The notes under the pieces are model-generated. The model did no database searches and had not been told where the DNA came from. It saw nothing but the letters and a program-made list of their open reading frames with translations. 64,000 bases of DNA from Paenibacillus sp. MMS18-CY102 (GTDB taxonomy: Bacteria; Bacillota; Bacilli; Paenibacillales; Paenibacillaceae), in the NCBI RefSeq assembly GCF_009789195.1, contig NZ_WSTC01000018.1, positions 1 through 64,000 on the forward strand, read 5' to 3'. The translations under genes were made by a program, and so were the position numbers. Shown here in pieces: positions 1 to 8,146 of this stretch. How positions within the stretch are numbered: the first letter of the stretch is position 1; every line of letters begins with the position of its first letter.

Positions 1-36
1 TGAACTAACTGGCTAAACGTAGTAGACTTGTTCATA

Positions 37-97
37 AGATCGCCTCTTGGGGGTGGAGTGGGTGGTACTACCCATTACCCGAGAGTGCGATCTTTTT
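37..97. terminator. hairpin terminator
   Basis: Left arm AGATCGC and right arm GCGATCT enclose a G-rich then C-rich middle (CTCTTGGG against CCCGAGAG) and the right arm runs into a T tract on the + strand. It probably ends transcription of a gene lying before the window. It holds a short GGTGGTAC string that recalls a T-box motif, but the conserved T-box context is absent. Confidence 0.6.
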
Positions 98-123
98 ACC
101 ATTTCTAGGTTAATCAACAGGCC

Positions 124-139
124 TGCACAAACTGCAATG
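124..139. repeat. fragment of family A hairpin repeat
   Basis: The 16 bases TGCACAAACTGCAATG are identical to the core of the last hairpin of the large repeat at 46070-46298. The left arm is degenerate here, so this looks like a decayed remnant. No gene lies in positions 1-217. Confidence 0.4.
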
Positions 140-217
140 AGGAGGCGAGTCGCCTGCGATACTGCGCCCCCATCTGCCTGGCGAACCAAGCAACGGCCTC
201 ATCGTTCGAACGGTCCG

Positions 218-667
218 TTAGTTATCGTAGCAGCCCGGGAACATGCCCGTCGTAATCGCGAGGCGGTTCCAGCTGTTAATGGCGTTGACCGCCATAATAA
301 GCGCGACGATTTCGCTTTCGCTGAAGTGCCCGCGCACTTCGTCGTAAACATCCTGCGGCACGCCGCCATCCGAAATGCGCGTAACCGCCTCAGTCAGCGC
401 AAGCGCTGCGCGTTCTTTCGGCGTGAATGCAGGCGTTTCGCGCCATACAACGATAAGGCTCAGCCGTTGCTCGGTTTCGCCCATTTTGCGCGTATCGGTC
501 ACATGCATATCGAGGCAGAAGGAACAGCCGTTTATTTGCGACGCGCGAATTTTGACGAGCTCGTATAGGAGCGGGTCGAGCCCCATTTTTTTCGTTGCAT
601 CCTCTAGTTTAAGCATTGCTTGGAAACCGGCTGGGTTGGCTGTACGGTGGTCCATACGCATTTTCAT
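218..667 (-). CDS. AhpD-like carboxymuconolactone decarboxylase family protein
   Basis: A 149-residue protein of the CMD/AhpD fold, a group of small all-helical redox proteins related to alkylhydroperoxidase AhpD. The signature is visible: Glu36, then Cys48-Ser-Phe-Cys51 and His55, which in AhpD form the peroxide-reducing centre and proton relay. The frame stays open five codons upstream to a TTG, but an ATG eight bases after GGAGG gives the better start. It is divergent from the TetR-type regulator at 911, which probably controls it. The natural substrate cannot be read from sequence; many homologues are annotated only as carboxymuconolactone decarboxylase-like. Confidence 0.9.
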   Translation of the reverse strand: MKMRMDHRTANPAGFQAMLKLEDATKKMGLDPLLYELVKIRASQINGCSFCLDMHVTDTRKMGETEQRLSLIVVWRETPAFTPKERAALALTEAVTRISDGGVPQDVYDEVRGHFSESEIVALIMAVNAINSWNRLAITTGMFPGCYDN

Positions 668-845
668 ATTCAATTCCTCCAATTGGATCGTTTTTGTTGT
701 TCTCGCTACTTAAGACAATCGAGCCCGTGAATTTGTGACAGCATTGGCGCAGAAATATTTTGTGAAACATCTTCCGGCCGCATGCCGTATGAACGAAAAG
801 ATACCGAGTGGTTTTATTATGATATTGTAAACGCCAGTTTCATGC

Positions 846-873
846 TTGGAGCGGCCAAGGCATCTGCTATAAT
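846..873 (+). promoter_or_regulatory. promoter of the TetR-type gene at 911
   Basis: TTGGAG at 846-851 and TATAAT at 868-873 are 16 bases apart, with the start codon about 37 bases downstream. The -10 is perfect and the -35 is weaker. Confidence 0.5.
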
Positions 874-910
874 GAAAACAACATTCTAACGGAACTAGAG
901 GAGCATTCAC

Positions 911-1504
911 ATGTCTAAGGGAGAGAACACACGCAACCATATCATTGCGAAGTCCGCTGAGCTGTTTAACCAAAAAGGCTATGCGGGCTCGTCTTTATCG
1001 GATATTACGGAGTTGACGGGCATTAAGAAAGGCGGCATCTACCGCTACTTCGCCAGCAAAGACGAAATCGCGATCGAAGCCTATAACTACGCGGGCAGCA
1101 TCGTAGGCAAGACCATTCAAGAAAGGCTTGTCCGGGAAAAAACGGCGATGGGCAAGCTGCTTGTTTACTTGCAGGTGTATGCCAACGTCAACGAAGAGCC
1201 GCCATTTATCGGAGGATGCCCACTGCTTAACGCTGCGACCGAGAGCGATGACGGCCATCCGGTTTTGCGCGAGGTGGCGCAAGGAAGCTTGGAACGAACG
1301 TTGAACGCGATGAAGGGGATTATTGCCCAAGGCGTACAGTCCGGCGAATTCAAAAAAGGCCTCGATATTGACGCGCTAGCCACGTTCACGCTTTCCATCA
1401 TGGAGGGCGGCATCATGCTTAGCAAGCTGGAGGGCGATAACCGGCATGTGCGCATGAATATCGAAAGCCTGCGGGCGCATTTGAGCGGAATGTGCTTGGC
1501 CTAA
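911..1504 (+). CDS. TetR/AcrR family transcriptional regulator
   Basis: A 197-residue repressor of TetR type. Residues about 6-55 form the helix-turn-helix domain (signature around SDITELTGIKKGGIYRYFASK). The C-terminal ligand-binding half contains GGCPLLNAATE, typical of the TetR_C group found next to small oxidoreductase genes. The start is an ATG after AGAGGAG. It is transcribed away from the AhpD-like gene with a 243-bp gap, the usual layout for a repressor and its target. The ligand is unknown. Confidence 0.9.
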   Translation: MSKGENTRNHIIAKSAELFNQKGYAGSSLSDITELTGIKKGGIYRYFASKDEIAIEAYNYAGSIVGKTIQERLVREKTAMGKLLVYLQVYANVNEEPPFIGGCPLLNAATESDDGHPVLREVAQGSLERTLNAMKGIIAQGVQSGEFKKGLDIDALATFTLSIMEGGIMLSKLEGDNRHVRMNIESLRAHLSGMCLA

Positions 1505-1579
1505 CACTAGCCGTTGCTAAGTGGTATGATAGCGACAGGGATTTAATTATAATTCAATCTAAATGTCGGGGTGATTCTG

Positions 1580-2035
1580 TTGAAAATCATCGTAGATGAC
1601 CTCACGGGACCGGAAGTACAAGCTTTAATCCAGGAGCATCTTAAAGGCATGCACGAAGATACGCCGCCTGAAAGCGTCTATGCGCTTGGCATTGACGAAT
1701 TAAAGAAGCCGGGCGTCACCTTCTGGAGCGCTTGGGAGGATGATGAAATACTCGGCTGCGGAGCGATCAAAGAGCTGGACAGCTCACACGGCGAGCTAAA
1801 GTCGATGCGTACGTCGGCCGCGCATCTCCGCAAAGGCGTAGCGAGGCATATTCTTGAGCGGATTTTGCAAGAAGCGAAAGATCGTGGTTACAAGCGGATA
1901 AGCTTGGAGACGGGATCGTTGCCCTCCTTCAAGCCTGCTACCAAGCTGTACGAGAGCTTCGGCTTCGAGTATTGTGGCCCATTCGCGGACTACCCGGAAG
2001 ATCCATATAGCTTGTTTATGACCAAAGAATTATAA
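1580..2035 (+). CDS. GNAT family N-acetyltransferase, YsnE-like
   Basis: A 151-residue GNAT acetyltransferase that would transfer acetyl from acetyl-CoA to an unknown small substrate. The CoA-binding motif A is seen as LRKGVARHILERIL, followed by the YKRISLETG strand and the C-terminal AxKLYESFGF motif. The overall pattern resembles Bacillus subtilis YsnE. A GTG at 1571 is possible, but GGGGTGAT just before the TTG at 1580 reads better as a ribosome binding site. It stands alone between two regulators. Confidence 0.85.
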   Translation: MKIIVDDLTGPEVQALIQEHLKGMHEDTPPESVYALGIDELKKPGVTFWSAWEDDEILGCGAIKELDSSHGELKSMRTSAAHLRKGVARHILERILQEAKDRGYKRISLETGSLPSFKPATKLYESFGFEYCGPFADYPEDPYSLFMTKEL

Positions 2036-2093
2036 CATTGCTGCAGCGCGTTCAAGCTACTTGAACGTGCTATTTATTTTGGGACCAGCCCTA

Positions 2094-2124
2094 TTGCACC
2101 TTACGTTACGTCAGGTTTTATAAT
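2094..2124 (+). promoter_or_regulatory. MerR-type promoter with 19-bp spacer
   Basis: TTGCAC at 2094-2099 and TATAAT at 2119-2124 are separated by 19 bases, and the spacer holds the near-palindrome CTTACGT-T-ACGTCAGG. An overlong spacer with a dyad between -35 and -10 is the hallmark of promoters activated by MerR-family proteins. The MerR gene follows at 2164, so autoregulation is likely. Confidence 0.7.
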
Positions 2125-2163
2125 AAACCCATCGGCATCAAGCATGTCCGAAAGGAGCGCGTT

Positions 2164-2676
2164 ATGAGCAGCAGCCAAAGCCAATGGAAAGTCGGAGACC
2201 TCGCGAAGCTCACAGGGCTGACGGTGCGGACATTACGCTTCTATGATCAAATCGGCCTGTTCTCGCCATCCGCCCAGACCGAATCCGGACACAGGCTGTA
2301 CGATGCCTCCGACTTATCTCGCCTGCATCAAATTGTATCGCTGAAGGAGCTTGGCTTGTCGCTTGAGGAGATCAAATCGGCCATCGCTGGCGAACAGGTG
2401 AGCCCGCTGGGCATCGTGAACCTGCAGATTGAGCGGGTAAAGGAGCAGATGAAGCTGCAGCAGAAGCTGTTGGACCAGCTGCGGCATGCCTCCAAACTGA
2501 TGCAAGACAAGGCGGAGCTAACGGTAGAGGATTTCACGAGTTTGCTGCAAGCGATGAAGATGGAGATGGAGAAGCCTGTTATCCAGAGGCAGAAGAGTTG
2601 GGAAATGAACTTGGATCGGCTTGGCAATTTCTTAGCGAATGGCCTGAGCTCCGAAGGATGGAATGGCCACGATTAA
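2164..2676 (+). CDS. MerR family transcriptional regulator
   Basis: A 170-residue regulator. The winged helix DNA-binding domain occupies residues about 8-77 (KVGDLAKLTGLTVRTLRFYD, then GHRLYD and LSLEEIKSAI), followed by a Gln/Lys/Leu-rich dimerisation coiled coil at about 90-135. There is no large effector domain and no cysteine cluster, so a metal sensor is unlikely. It sits 28 bases before an SRPBCC-domain gene and is probably cotranscribed with it. The ATG follows GAAAGGAG. Confidence 0.9.
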   Translation: MSSSQSQWKVGDLAKLTGLTVRTLRFYDQIGLFSPSAQTESGHRLYDASDLSRLHQIVSLKELGLSLEEIKSAIAGEQVSPLGIVNLQIERVKEQMKLQQKLLDQLRHASKLMQDKAELTVEDFTSLLQAMKMEMEKPVIQRQKSWEMNLDRLGNFLANGLSSEGWNGHD

Positions 2677-2704
2677 TTGGCCGCTATTAAAGGAGGAATG
2701 ACTA

Positions 2705-3148
2705 ATGAGTGAACGATTCGTAAAGCATGCGACTTTCGTAGTCGAGCGGACTTATGCAGCAGCGCCGGAGCGGGTATACCAAGCTTGGGCAGATCCTGAA
2801 ACGAAAGCGCAGTGGTTTTCGAAAGCGGACCGTTTCGAATTTCGCGTAGGCGGCCAGGAGTATAGCAGTGGAGGACCGCCGGAAGGCCCAACTTTTACGT
2901 TCGACGTAACGTATCAAGAGATCGTGCCGGAGCAGCGTATCGTATATTCCTATACGCTGGATATGGGCGAGACGCGGATATCCGTTTCGGTTACGACGAT
3001 TGAGCTTATCAAGGTGGAAGGCGGAACGCGGCTTATTTTTACCGAACAGGGCGCATTCTTCGATGGCCACGATACGCCGGAGATGCGGGAGCATGGAACG
3101 GGCGAAATGCTTAATGCACTCGGCAAGCTAGTGGAGGGCGAAGCGTAA
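2705..3148 (+). CDS. SRPBCC (AHSA1-type) domain protein
   Basis: A 147-residue single-domain protein of the START/Bet v1-like fold, group activator of Hsp90 ATPase homologue 1. The diagnostic N-terminus is FVVERTYAAAPERVYQAWADPETKAQWF, and the C-terminal half has GGTRLIFTEQGAFFDGHDTPE. Such proteins bind hydrophobic ligands; the ligand is unknown. It follows the MerR gene with a strong AGGAGG site, suggesting a regulator-effector pair. A terminator follows. Confidence 0.88.
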   Translation: MSERFVKHATFVVERTYAAAPERVYQAWADPETKAQWFSKADRFEFRVGGQEYSSGGPPEGPTFTFDVTYQEIVPEQRIVYSYTLDMGETRISVSVTTIELIKVEGGTRLIFTEQGAFFDGHDTPEMREHGTGEMLNALGKLVEGEA

Positions 3149-3165
3149 GAACGCAGCATGTTTTG

Positions 3166-3199
3166 AAGCTGTCGAATTCATTCGACGGCTTTTTTTTTT
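3166..3199 (+). terminator. rho-independent terminator
   Basis: AAGCTGTCGAA and TTCGACGGCTT form a stem with a four-base loop and are followed by nine T residues. It closes the MerR/SRPBCC unit. Confidence 0.9.
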
Positions 3200-3289
3200 G
3201 CTGCCGCCGGAACAGGCGGTTGACAGCAACGCCGAGCGGCGCGAATATAGAGCTAATAAAGCTAATGGGATGCTGGGGGAGGATAAATA

Positions 3290-3844
3290 ATGGGCAAACA
3301 GTTCGAATCAATGCTGCCAGTGCACGAGGAATTCATTCGGAAGCAGTATCTGTTCTTCGTAGGGTCGGCTCCGCTGTCCGAAGATGGGCATGTCAACATT
3401 TCCCCTAAGGGACATGATGCTTTTCGGATTTTATCCCCGAATCGAGTGGCTTATCTGGACATGACCGGAAGCGGGAACGAGACGAGCGCTCACCTGTTGG
3501 AAAATGGCCGGATCACGGTGATGTTTTGCGCTTTCGAGGGACCGCCGAATATTTTGAGGCTGTATGGCACGGGGAAAGTTATTTTGCCTGAAACGGTCGA
3601 ATGGGAAGAGCTGTACCCGCTGTTTCCGCCGCTTCCGGGGGCGCGGCAAATCATTGAGGTTGACGTCCACAAAGTACAGACCTCATGCGGCTTCGCCGTT
3701 CCTTTTATGACGTATACGGAAGACCGTCCGACGCTGCAGCGCTGGTCTGTCCAGCAGGGCGAAGAAGGGCTCATCGCTTATCGGCAGGAGAAAAACATGC
3801 GAAGCATCGATGGATTGCCGACGCCGCTAGGGCAGCAAAGCTAG
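3290..3844 (+). CDS. pyridoxamine 5'-phosphate oxidase family protein (FMN split barrel)
   Basis: A 184-residue protein with the FMN-binding split-barrel fold. The N-terminal part (FFVGSAPLSEDGHVNISPKGHDAF) and the central TGSGNETSAHLLENGRITVM strand match the PPOX-like group that uses flavin on small molecules or acts as a stress protein. It lacks the longer PdxH C-terminus, so a role in vitamin B6 synthesis is not implied. The start ATG follows GGGGGAGG. The next gene begins 36 bases later. Confidence 0.88.
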   Translation: MGKQFESMLPVHEEFIRKQYLFFVGSAPLSEDGHVNISPKGHDAFRILSPNRVAYLDMTGSGNETSAHLLENGRITVMFCAFEGPPNILRLYGTGKVILPETVEWEELYPLFPPLPGARQIIEVDVHKVQTSCGFAVPFMTYTEDRPTLQRWSVQQGEEGLIAYRQEKNMRSIDGLPTPLGQQS

Positions 3845-3880
3845 AGACTGACAACCCAACCAACAGGAGAGATGGCATCA

Positions 3881-4534
3881 ATGGCGAAGGCGACAGGGAG
3901 AGGCACAGGCGCCGTGGCAAAACAAGGGCTATACCGTGAATTTTTCCTGCATGTGGATATCGTTATCATGATGGTTGTGCTCGCTGCGCTTGCAGCATTT
4001 ACGTTGAATAAGGCGTTTACGTTATTAAGCGGGCTGCTGTTCGTTGCGGGGCTAGCGGCGTTCATGTTCAGCGAGTACACGACACATCGTTTTTTGTTTC
4101 ACTTAAAAACACCGAAGCAGGCACTTTTCCTTCGATTTCTTAAGCGCTTACACTATGATCATCATACTGACCCGAATGATCTGAAGCTGCTGTTTTTGCC
4201 GGTTTGGTACAGTTTGCCGAATTTGACCGTGTTTTCGGCGTTATTTTATGTGGTGACGGGAAATCTTGAAGCAACGCTCGCGTTCGCGGCGGGGCTTGTA
4301 TGCATGCTGCTGGTGTATGAGTGGAAGCATTACGTCGCCCATCGGCCGATCCAACCGGTTACGAAGCTAGGCAAGTGGGTGAAGCGGACGCATTTGCTGC
4401 ATCACTATAAGAATGAGAACTACTGGTACGGCGTCTCTACACCGTTCGTGGATGCTTTGTTCGGAACGTTGAAGGACGAGAAGGATGTGCCAGTGAGCGA
4501 TACAGTGAAGCAGCTGGAGCAGCGGGGGAAATAG
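3881..4534 (+). CDS. fatty acid hydroxylase / sterol desaturase family membrane protein
   Basis: A 217-residue integral membrane di-iron enzyme. Metal-binding histidine clusters are present in order: HRFLFH, HYDHH, HYVAH and HLLHHYKNE, ending with WYGVSTPFVD. About four hydrophobic segments alternate with the clusters. The family uses oxygen to hydroxylate or desaturate lipids. Two ATGs are close together; the second at 3881 is correctly spaced from AGGAGA, while the first lies on top of it. The lipid substrate cannot be deduced. Confidence 0.9.
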   Translation: MAKATGRGTGAVAKQGLYREFFLHVDIVIMMVVLAALAAFTLNKAFTLLSGLLFVAGLAAFMFSEYTTHRFLFHLKTPKQALFLRFLKRLHYDHHTDPNDLKLLFLPVWYSLPNLTVFSALFYVVTGNLEATLAFAAGLVCMLLVYEWKHYVAHRPIQPVTKLGKWVKRTHLLHHYKNENYWYGVSTPFVDALFGTLKDEKDVPVSDTVKQLEQRGK

Positions 4535-4575
4535 GCGATTCCGATAGGCGGGTGTATGTAACCTGTGACCGCTCG

Positions 4576-4596
4576 TACCTAATACCCTATTAGGTA
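4576..4596. other. perfect palindrome
   Basis: TACCTAATA and TATTAGGTA, separated by CCC, form a perfect nine-base inverted repeat in the 114-bp gap before the gene at 4649. No T run follows, so it is more likely an operator or a 5' leader hairpin than a terminator. Confidence 0.5.
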
Positions 4597-4648
4597 GGAG
4601 TGTTACTGCGCCGCCCAACAGGGGCTGTCAGCAGAAAGGGGCTGCAAC

Positions 4649-5188
4649 ATGGCAATTGCCCGCAAGGGAATTCAGGTTAGCGTGTCTCCGCCACAGTTTA
4701 CGTACTTTCGCGAGGTCTCCTTTTCGGTCGGCAACGACCCGCTCGTTCGCGTTGATCCGCTGCGCGAGATCGCGCCTGGCGTGTTTCTCATCACTCTGCA
4801 CGTCCAAGGGCTAAGCAAAGCGAAGGCGCTTGCCACCCTGCTGACCCGTACTAAAACGTTTGGCATGATCCGCATTCTCGTACGCGTGCGGAACGCTGGG
4901 AAGCTTGTGAAGCCACTAACATGCAAGCTCTCGCCTAACCAAATCGTAGCGCTGTACCGTACGGCATACAAGTCGAATCGCTATTTTAGCTTCGTCACCG
5001 TGCATACGGCTTTCGGCGTAACGTATGTGTATCCGGTCTACAAGCTGCGGATTATCCAGTTCTTTAACGATGACTTGTCCGATCTCTATGCCAATTACAA
5101 TAATGTCGCAGCCTTCGTATTCCGTAATGTTTCACGCACGATTATTAGCGGGAAGAGCATTCAGTTTTCGACTGTGCGGAAGAAATGA
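4649..5188 (+). CDS. hypothetical protein
   Basis: A 179-residue protein that I do not recognise. It has no signal peptide or membrane segment. It is rich in beta-forming stretches and basic (final residues STVRKK), with few acidic residues. The middle contains aromatic segments around YFSFVTVHTAFGVTYVYPVYK. The ATG lies after AAAGGGG with good spacing, and a terminator follows, which supports it as a real single-gene unit. Confidence 0.7.
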   Translation: MAIARKGIQVSVSPPQFTYFREVSFSVGNDPLVRVDPLREIAPGVFLITLHVQGLSKAKALATLLTRTKTFGMIRILVRVRNAGKLVKPLTCKLSPNQIVALYRTAYKSNRYFSFVTVHTAFGVTYVYPVYKLRIIQFFNDDLSDLYANYNNVAAFVFRNVSRTIISGKSIQFSTVRKK

Positions 5189-5196
5189 CAGGGCAA

Positions 5197-5231
5197 AAAC
5201 AGCGCCTTTCGGATAAAGGGCGCTGTTTTTT
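5197..5231. terminator. terminator between convergent genes
   Basis: AAACAGCGCCTTT and AAAGGGCGCTGTTT form a long stem flanked by A-rich and T-rich runs, so it can act on both strands. It separates the + gene ending at 5188 from the - gene ending at 5242. Confidence 0.9.
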
Positions 5232-5241
5232 ATTGCTATGA

Positions 5242-5715
5242 TTACTTTGTGGCCTTGCTTGTGGATTCGTCAGGGAAATTAATATACACGGATGCTTCCG
5301 CATCAGATTTTTTGTCCCAAATTACTGTAGCGTGTAATACTTCAGCGACGAAACGGAGTGGAACAAAGAAGACATTATCTTGATCGAGAATTGGGTTCTG
5401 TACCAGCTTGACTACAGTTTCATTGACAATGGCATCACGAGAATTTGCTGTTAAAAGAATTGTCAATTCACCTTTAGTAGCTGTTACTGTTTTTGATGTA
5501 TTATCCCACGATACGTCCATTCCGAATTTTTCGAAAATTTCACGTTGCGGTACCAGAGTAGCGCCAGAATAGCTAACGCTAGCATAGAGATCTAGTTTTT
5601 CATTATTTACATAAATAGTGGGCTTACTGCTTGACGCATTGGCGATGCCAACTGACATCAGCATGATGGCGAGACAAAGAGCTAACATCAACTTAAAGGA
5701 ATTGAATTTTTTCAT
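5242..5715 (-). CDS. secreted stalk-domain protein (copper amine oxidase N-terminal domain-like)
   Basis: A 157-residue exported protein. Residues 1-27 are a signal peptide ending near GIANAS. The rest is one Cu_amine_oxidN1 or stalk domain, recognisable from PTIYVNNEKLDL, then ATLVPQREIFEKFGMDVSWDNTSKTVTATKG and VFFVPLRFVAEVL. This domain is very common in Paenibacillus surface proteins and is thought to be a structural or binding module, not an oxidase. A larger relative lies at 53034. The start follows GGAGAGTGTC. Confidence 0.9.
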   Translation of the reverse strand: MKKFNSFKLMLALCLAIMLMSVGIANASSSKPTIYVNNEKLDLYASVSYSGATLVPQREIFEKFGMDVSWDNTSKTVTATKGELTILLTANSRDAIVNETVVKLVQNPILDQDNVFFVPLRFVAEVLHATVIWDKKSDAEASVYINFPDESTSKATK

Positions 5716-5856
5716 GACGACACTCTCCTTGATTTTAACAACTAATATAATATAAACCAGTAATTAGGATGTTGAAACGAATATAGGATAGGGGAGGAAA
5801 ATGCTAGCTTTATATGGTATCATGATCAACAAAAGGAAGAAAAAGGTGATGCAACC

Positions 5857-6804
5857 ATGAGGGTTAGCAGCTTGTGGAAGGCTGTGGCAAGCCCATACAT
5901 CCAATTAGCAATCGCGATGTGCATGATCGGCAGCTTTATTGTCGTGAATAAAGTATTGAGCGCATCGGTTCCTGTATTTGTCGCATCAGGCATTCGGCTG
6001 ACGATCGGGGCCGTTATTCTTAATGGGCTGCTATGGTACTGGGAGCGTGGATATCCCAAGCTGTCCCGGAGAGATTTTCTAATCGTGTTCACCCAGTCCT
6101 TCGTCGGCGTGTTTCTGTTCAGCATCTGTTTGCTCTACGGAGTGAAACATACCAGTGCGGTAGAGAGCGGGATCATTACGAGCACGACGCCAGCGGCTAT
6201 CGGAATCATTTCATTGCTGTTTTTCAAGGAAAGGTTCAACCGGTACCAAATAACAGGCATTGCGCTAGCCTTGGCAGGCGCATTGGTTATTAACGTGTAT
6301 GGCGTTTTATCAGGATCGCAGTGGGGCGGGTCGCTGTTGGGCAATTTGCTCATTTTCGGAGCGGTCATTGGGGAAGCAATCTTCATGACGTTCAGCAAGC
6401 TGTTATCGGCGAATATTAGCCCACTGGCTTCAGCGGCGCTAACGAGCAGCATCAGCAGCGTGCTGTTTCTTCCGGTTGCAATCTATCAGGCGGCGCACAT
6501 GGAATTAGCGAACCTGTCGGCGGGAACTTGGGGGTTGCTCCTCTACACAGGAGTGGTCATAACAGTGCTGGCCATTTTGCTGCTAAACCGGGCTATGTCC
6601 CAAATTGCTACGGGCTCATCGGCCGTATTCTCGGCACTTATGCCAGTAAGCGCCGTGGTGCTGTCTTATGCTGTACTGGGCGAATCGATCTACTGGTACC
6701 ATGGGGTAGGCATTGTGCTCGTGCTTGCAGGCATCTTCTCGATCTCACGGCAGAGTAAGCCGCGCGCGGCAGCAGACAGCCAACAAAGCCGGATTTCGAT
6801 GTAA
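5857..6804 (+). CDS. EamA (DMT superfamily) transporter
   Basis: A 315-residue membrane protein with ten predicted helices arranged as two EamA repeats. The first repeat spans about residues 12-145, with FTQSFVGVFLFSICLLYGVKHTSA and the SGIITSTTPAAIGIISLLFFKERF motif. The second runs to about 300 and ends in ESIYWYHGVGIVLVLAGI. Such carriers export amino acids, metabolites or drugs. The substrate is unknown. The acetyltransferase at 6831 follows after 26 bases, so both are probably one transcript. Confidence 0.9.
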   Translation: MRVSSLWKAVASPYIQLAIAMCMIGSFIVVNKVLSASVPVFVASGIRLTIGAVILNGLLWYWERGYPKLSRRDFLIVFTQSFVGVFLFSICLLYGVKHTSAVESGIITSTTPAAIGIISLLFFKERFNRYQITGIALALAGALVINVYGVLSGSQWGGSLLGNLLIFGAVIGEAIFMTFSKLLSANISPLASAALTSSISSVLFLPVAIYQAAHMELANLSAGTWGLLLYTGVVITVLAILLLNRAMSQIATGSSAVFSALMPVSAVVLSYAVLGESIYWYHGVGIVLVLAGIFSISRQSKPRAAADSQQSRISM

Positions 6805-6830
6805 ACAATAATCTGTAAGGAGCAACACAA

Positions 6831-7283
6831 GTGAACATACGAAAACTATTGCCGGGTGAACAACCGCCCATGGAACTGCTTCTGCAGGCGGATCCCTCGG
6901 AAAAGCTGGTCAAGGCGTATCTCGCCGCAGGGCAATGCTACATCGCAGAACACAATAACGCCATTGCCGGCGCGTATGTGCTGCTCCCCGCTCACTCGGG
7001 GGCGGTGGAGCTGATGAACATTGCCATCGACGAGCGGCTTCAAGGCCAGGGCCTTGGCAAGCAGCTCATTCACCACGCGATCAGCGAAGCGAAGGCAGGC
7101 GGCTACACGTCCTTTGAAGTGGGCACCGGCAACTCGAGCGTAGGGCAGCTTGTCTTTTATCAAAAATGCGGCTTCCGCATTACAGGCGTAGACCGCGACT
7201 TTTTCGTCCGTAACTATAGTGAGCCGTTATATGAGAATGGCCTACAGGTTATGGATATGATTCGATTATCACAATCCTTATAA
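6831..7283 (+). CDS. GNAT family N-acetyltransferase, YvbK-like
   Basis: A 150-residue acetyltransferase. The N-terminus (KLLPGEQPPMELLLQADPSEKLV) resembles B. subtilis YvbK. The CoA-binding motif is QGQGLGKQLI, and the C-terminal YQKCGFRI motif is typical of GNAT folds. It begins with GTG after AAGGAG. It sits between an EamA transporter and a methyltransferase gene that starts 21 bases after its stop, suggesting one operon. The acceptor substrate is unknown. Confidence 0.87.
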   Translation: MNIRKLLPGEQPPMELLLQADPSEKLVKAYLAAGQCYIAEHNNAIAGAYVLLPAHSGAVELMNIAIDERLQGQGLGKQLIHHAISEAKAGGYTSFEVGTGNSSVGQLVFYQKCGFRITGVDRDFFVRNYSEPLYENGLQVMDMIRLSQSL

Positions 7284-7304
7284 ATAGAGGTGGACTTAAC
7301 AACG

Positions 7305-8045
7305 ATGGGTTACTACGGCGAATTATGCACGCGCTTGTATGAGAGCGATAAGTCGATTGCAGAGGGCAAAGAGCTCGATTTTTATCTTTCCTTTGTCACG
7401 AATAAAGATATGCATGTACTGGAACCGATGTGCGGAAATGGCCGAATGCTCATTCCTTTCATGCAGAAGGGCATTACAATTGAAGGGTTCGACTTGTCAG
7501 AAGATATGCTTCATGCCTGCCTAGAGAAAGGGAAGAAGCTTAATCTTGCGCCTAATGTGTACAAGCAACGCATTGAGGCATTCACAAGTGAGCAGCAATA
7601 TGATCTCATTATGATTCCTTTCGGTTCCTTTTCCCTTCTGCCCAATGAGCTGGCAAGCCAGAGCCTTGCGGCGATGAGGGCTGCTTTGAAGCCAGAAGGC
7701 AAGCTGCTTCTAACGATTATGTTGCAGTATGACGGCATTCAGGAAATCCCGGAGTGGACGAGGGCCAGTGAGAAGCAATTTCAGGACGAAACGATTGTCT
7801 TTTACAAGAAAGTGCATTACAACGCGGAACAAAACCTGCTCACGTCCCATCAGAAATATGAGCTCGTAAGGGATGGCCAGGTTGTACAGACCGAAATGAT
7901 GGACTTTCTCCTCCGCTTGTATGCCTTGGAAGAGTTCGAACAGACGTTAGCGTCTAACGGGTTCCAGCGAATTGTCGTTCATGAAGTGAAGGATGGATAT
8001 GGGGAAGGCACGTACTTTCACGCATTCGAATGCGGAATTGGCTAA
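7305..8045 (+). CDS. class I SAM-dependent methyltransferase
   Basis: A 246-residue methyltransferase. Motif I reads VLEPMCGNGRMLIPFMQKG, motif II is GFDLSEDML, and the acidic IMIPFGSFSLL segment fits motif IV. The upstream in-frame GTG at 7290 overlaps the ribosome binding site, so the ATG at 7305 (MGYYGELC) is chosen. The substrate is not evident. It is probably the last gene of the unit beginning at 5857. Confidence 0.85.
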   Translation: MGYYGELCTRLYESDKSIAEGKELDFYLSFVTNKDMHVLEPMCGNGRMLIPFMQKGITIEGFDLSEDMLHACLEKGKKLNLAPNVYKQRIEAFTSEQQYDLIMIPFGSFSLLPNELASQSLAAMRAALKPEGKLLLTIMLQYDGIQEIPEWTRASEKQFQDETIVFYKKVHYNAEQNLLTSHQKYELVRDGQVVQTEMMDFLLRLYALEEFEQTLASNGFQRIVVHEVKDGYGEGTYFHAFECGIG

Positions 8046-8146
8046 TTGCCAAGCTGGTTCACCTGTAATAGAATAGTAACGCTCGATTGCCTATATAAAA
8101 ACCGTGAACGCATCGAGCGGCGATTCGCGGCAGGGGGAACGTAGAA

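Noticed and set aside
37-97. Possible T-box remnant at the window start
   Set aside because: It has GGTGGTAC but not the full AGGGTGGTACCRCG motif nor a stem I; the hairpin with T run is explained as a terminator.
710-973. Open frame of 87 codons on the minus strand between the AhpD-like and TetR genes
   Set aside because: It overlaps the TetR start and promoter, has no ribosome binding site and shows no protein-like pattern.
5242-5715. A copper amine oxidase enzyme
   Set aside because: Only the N-terminal stalk-like domain is present; the catalytic domain is absent, so no oxidase activity is expected.
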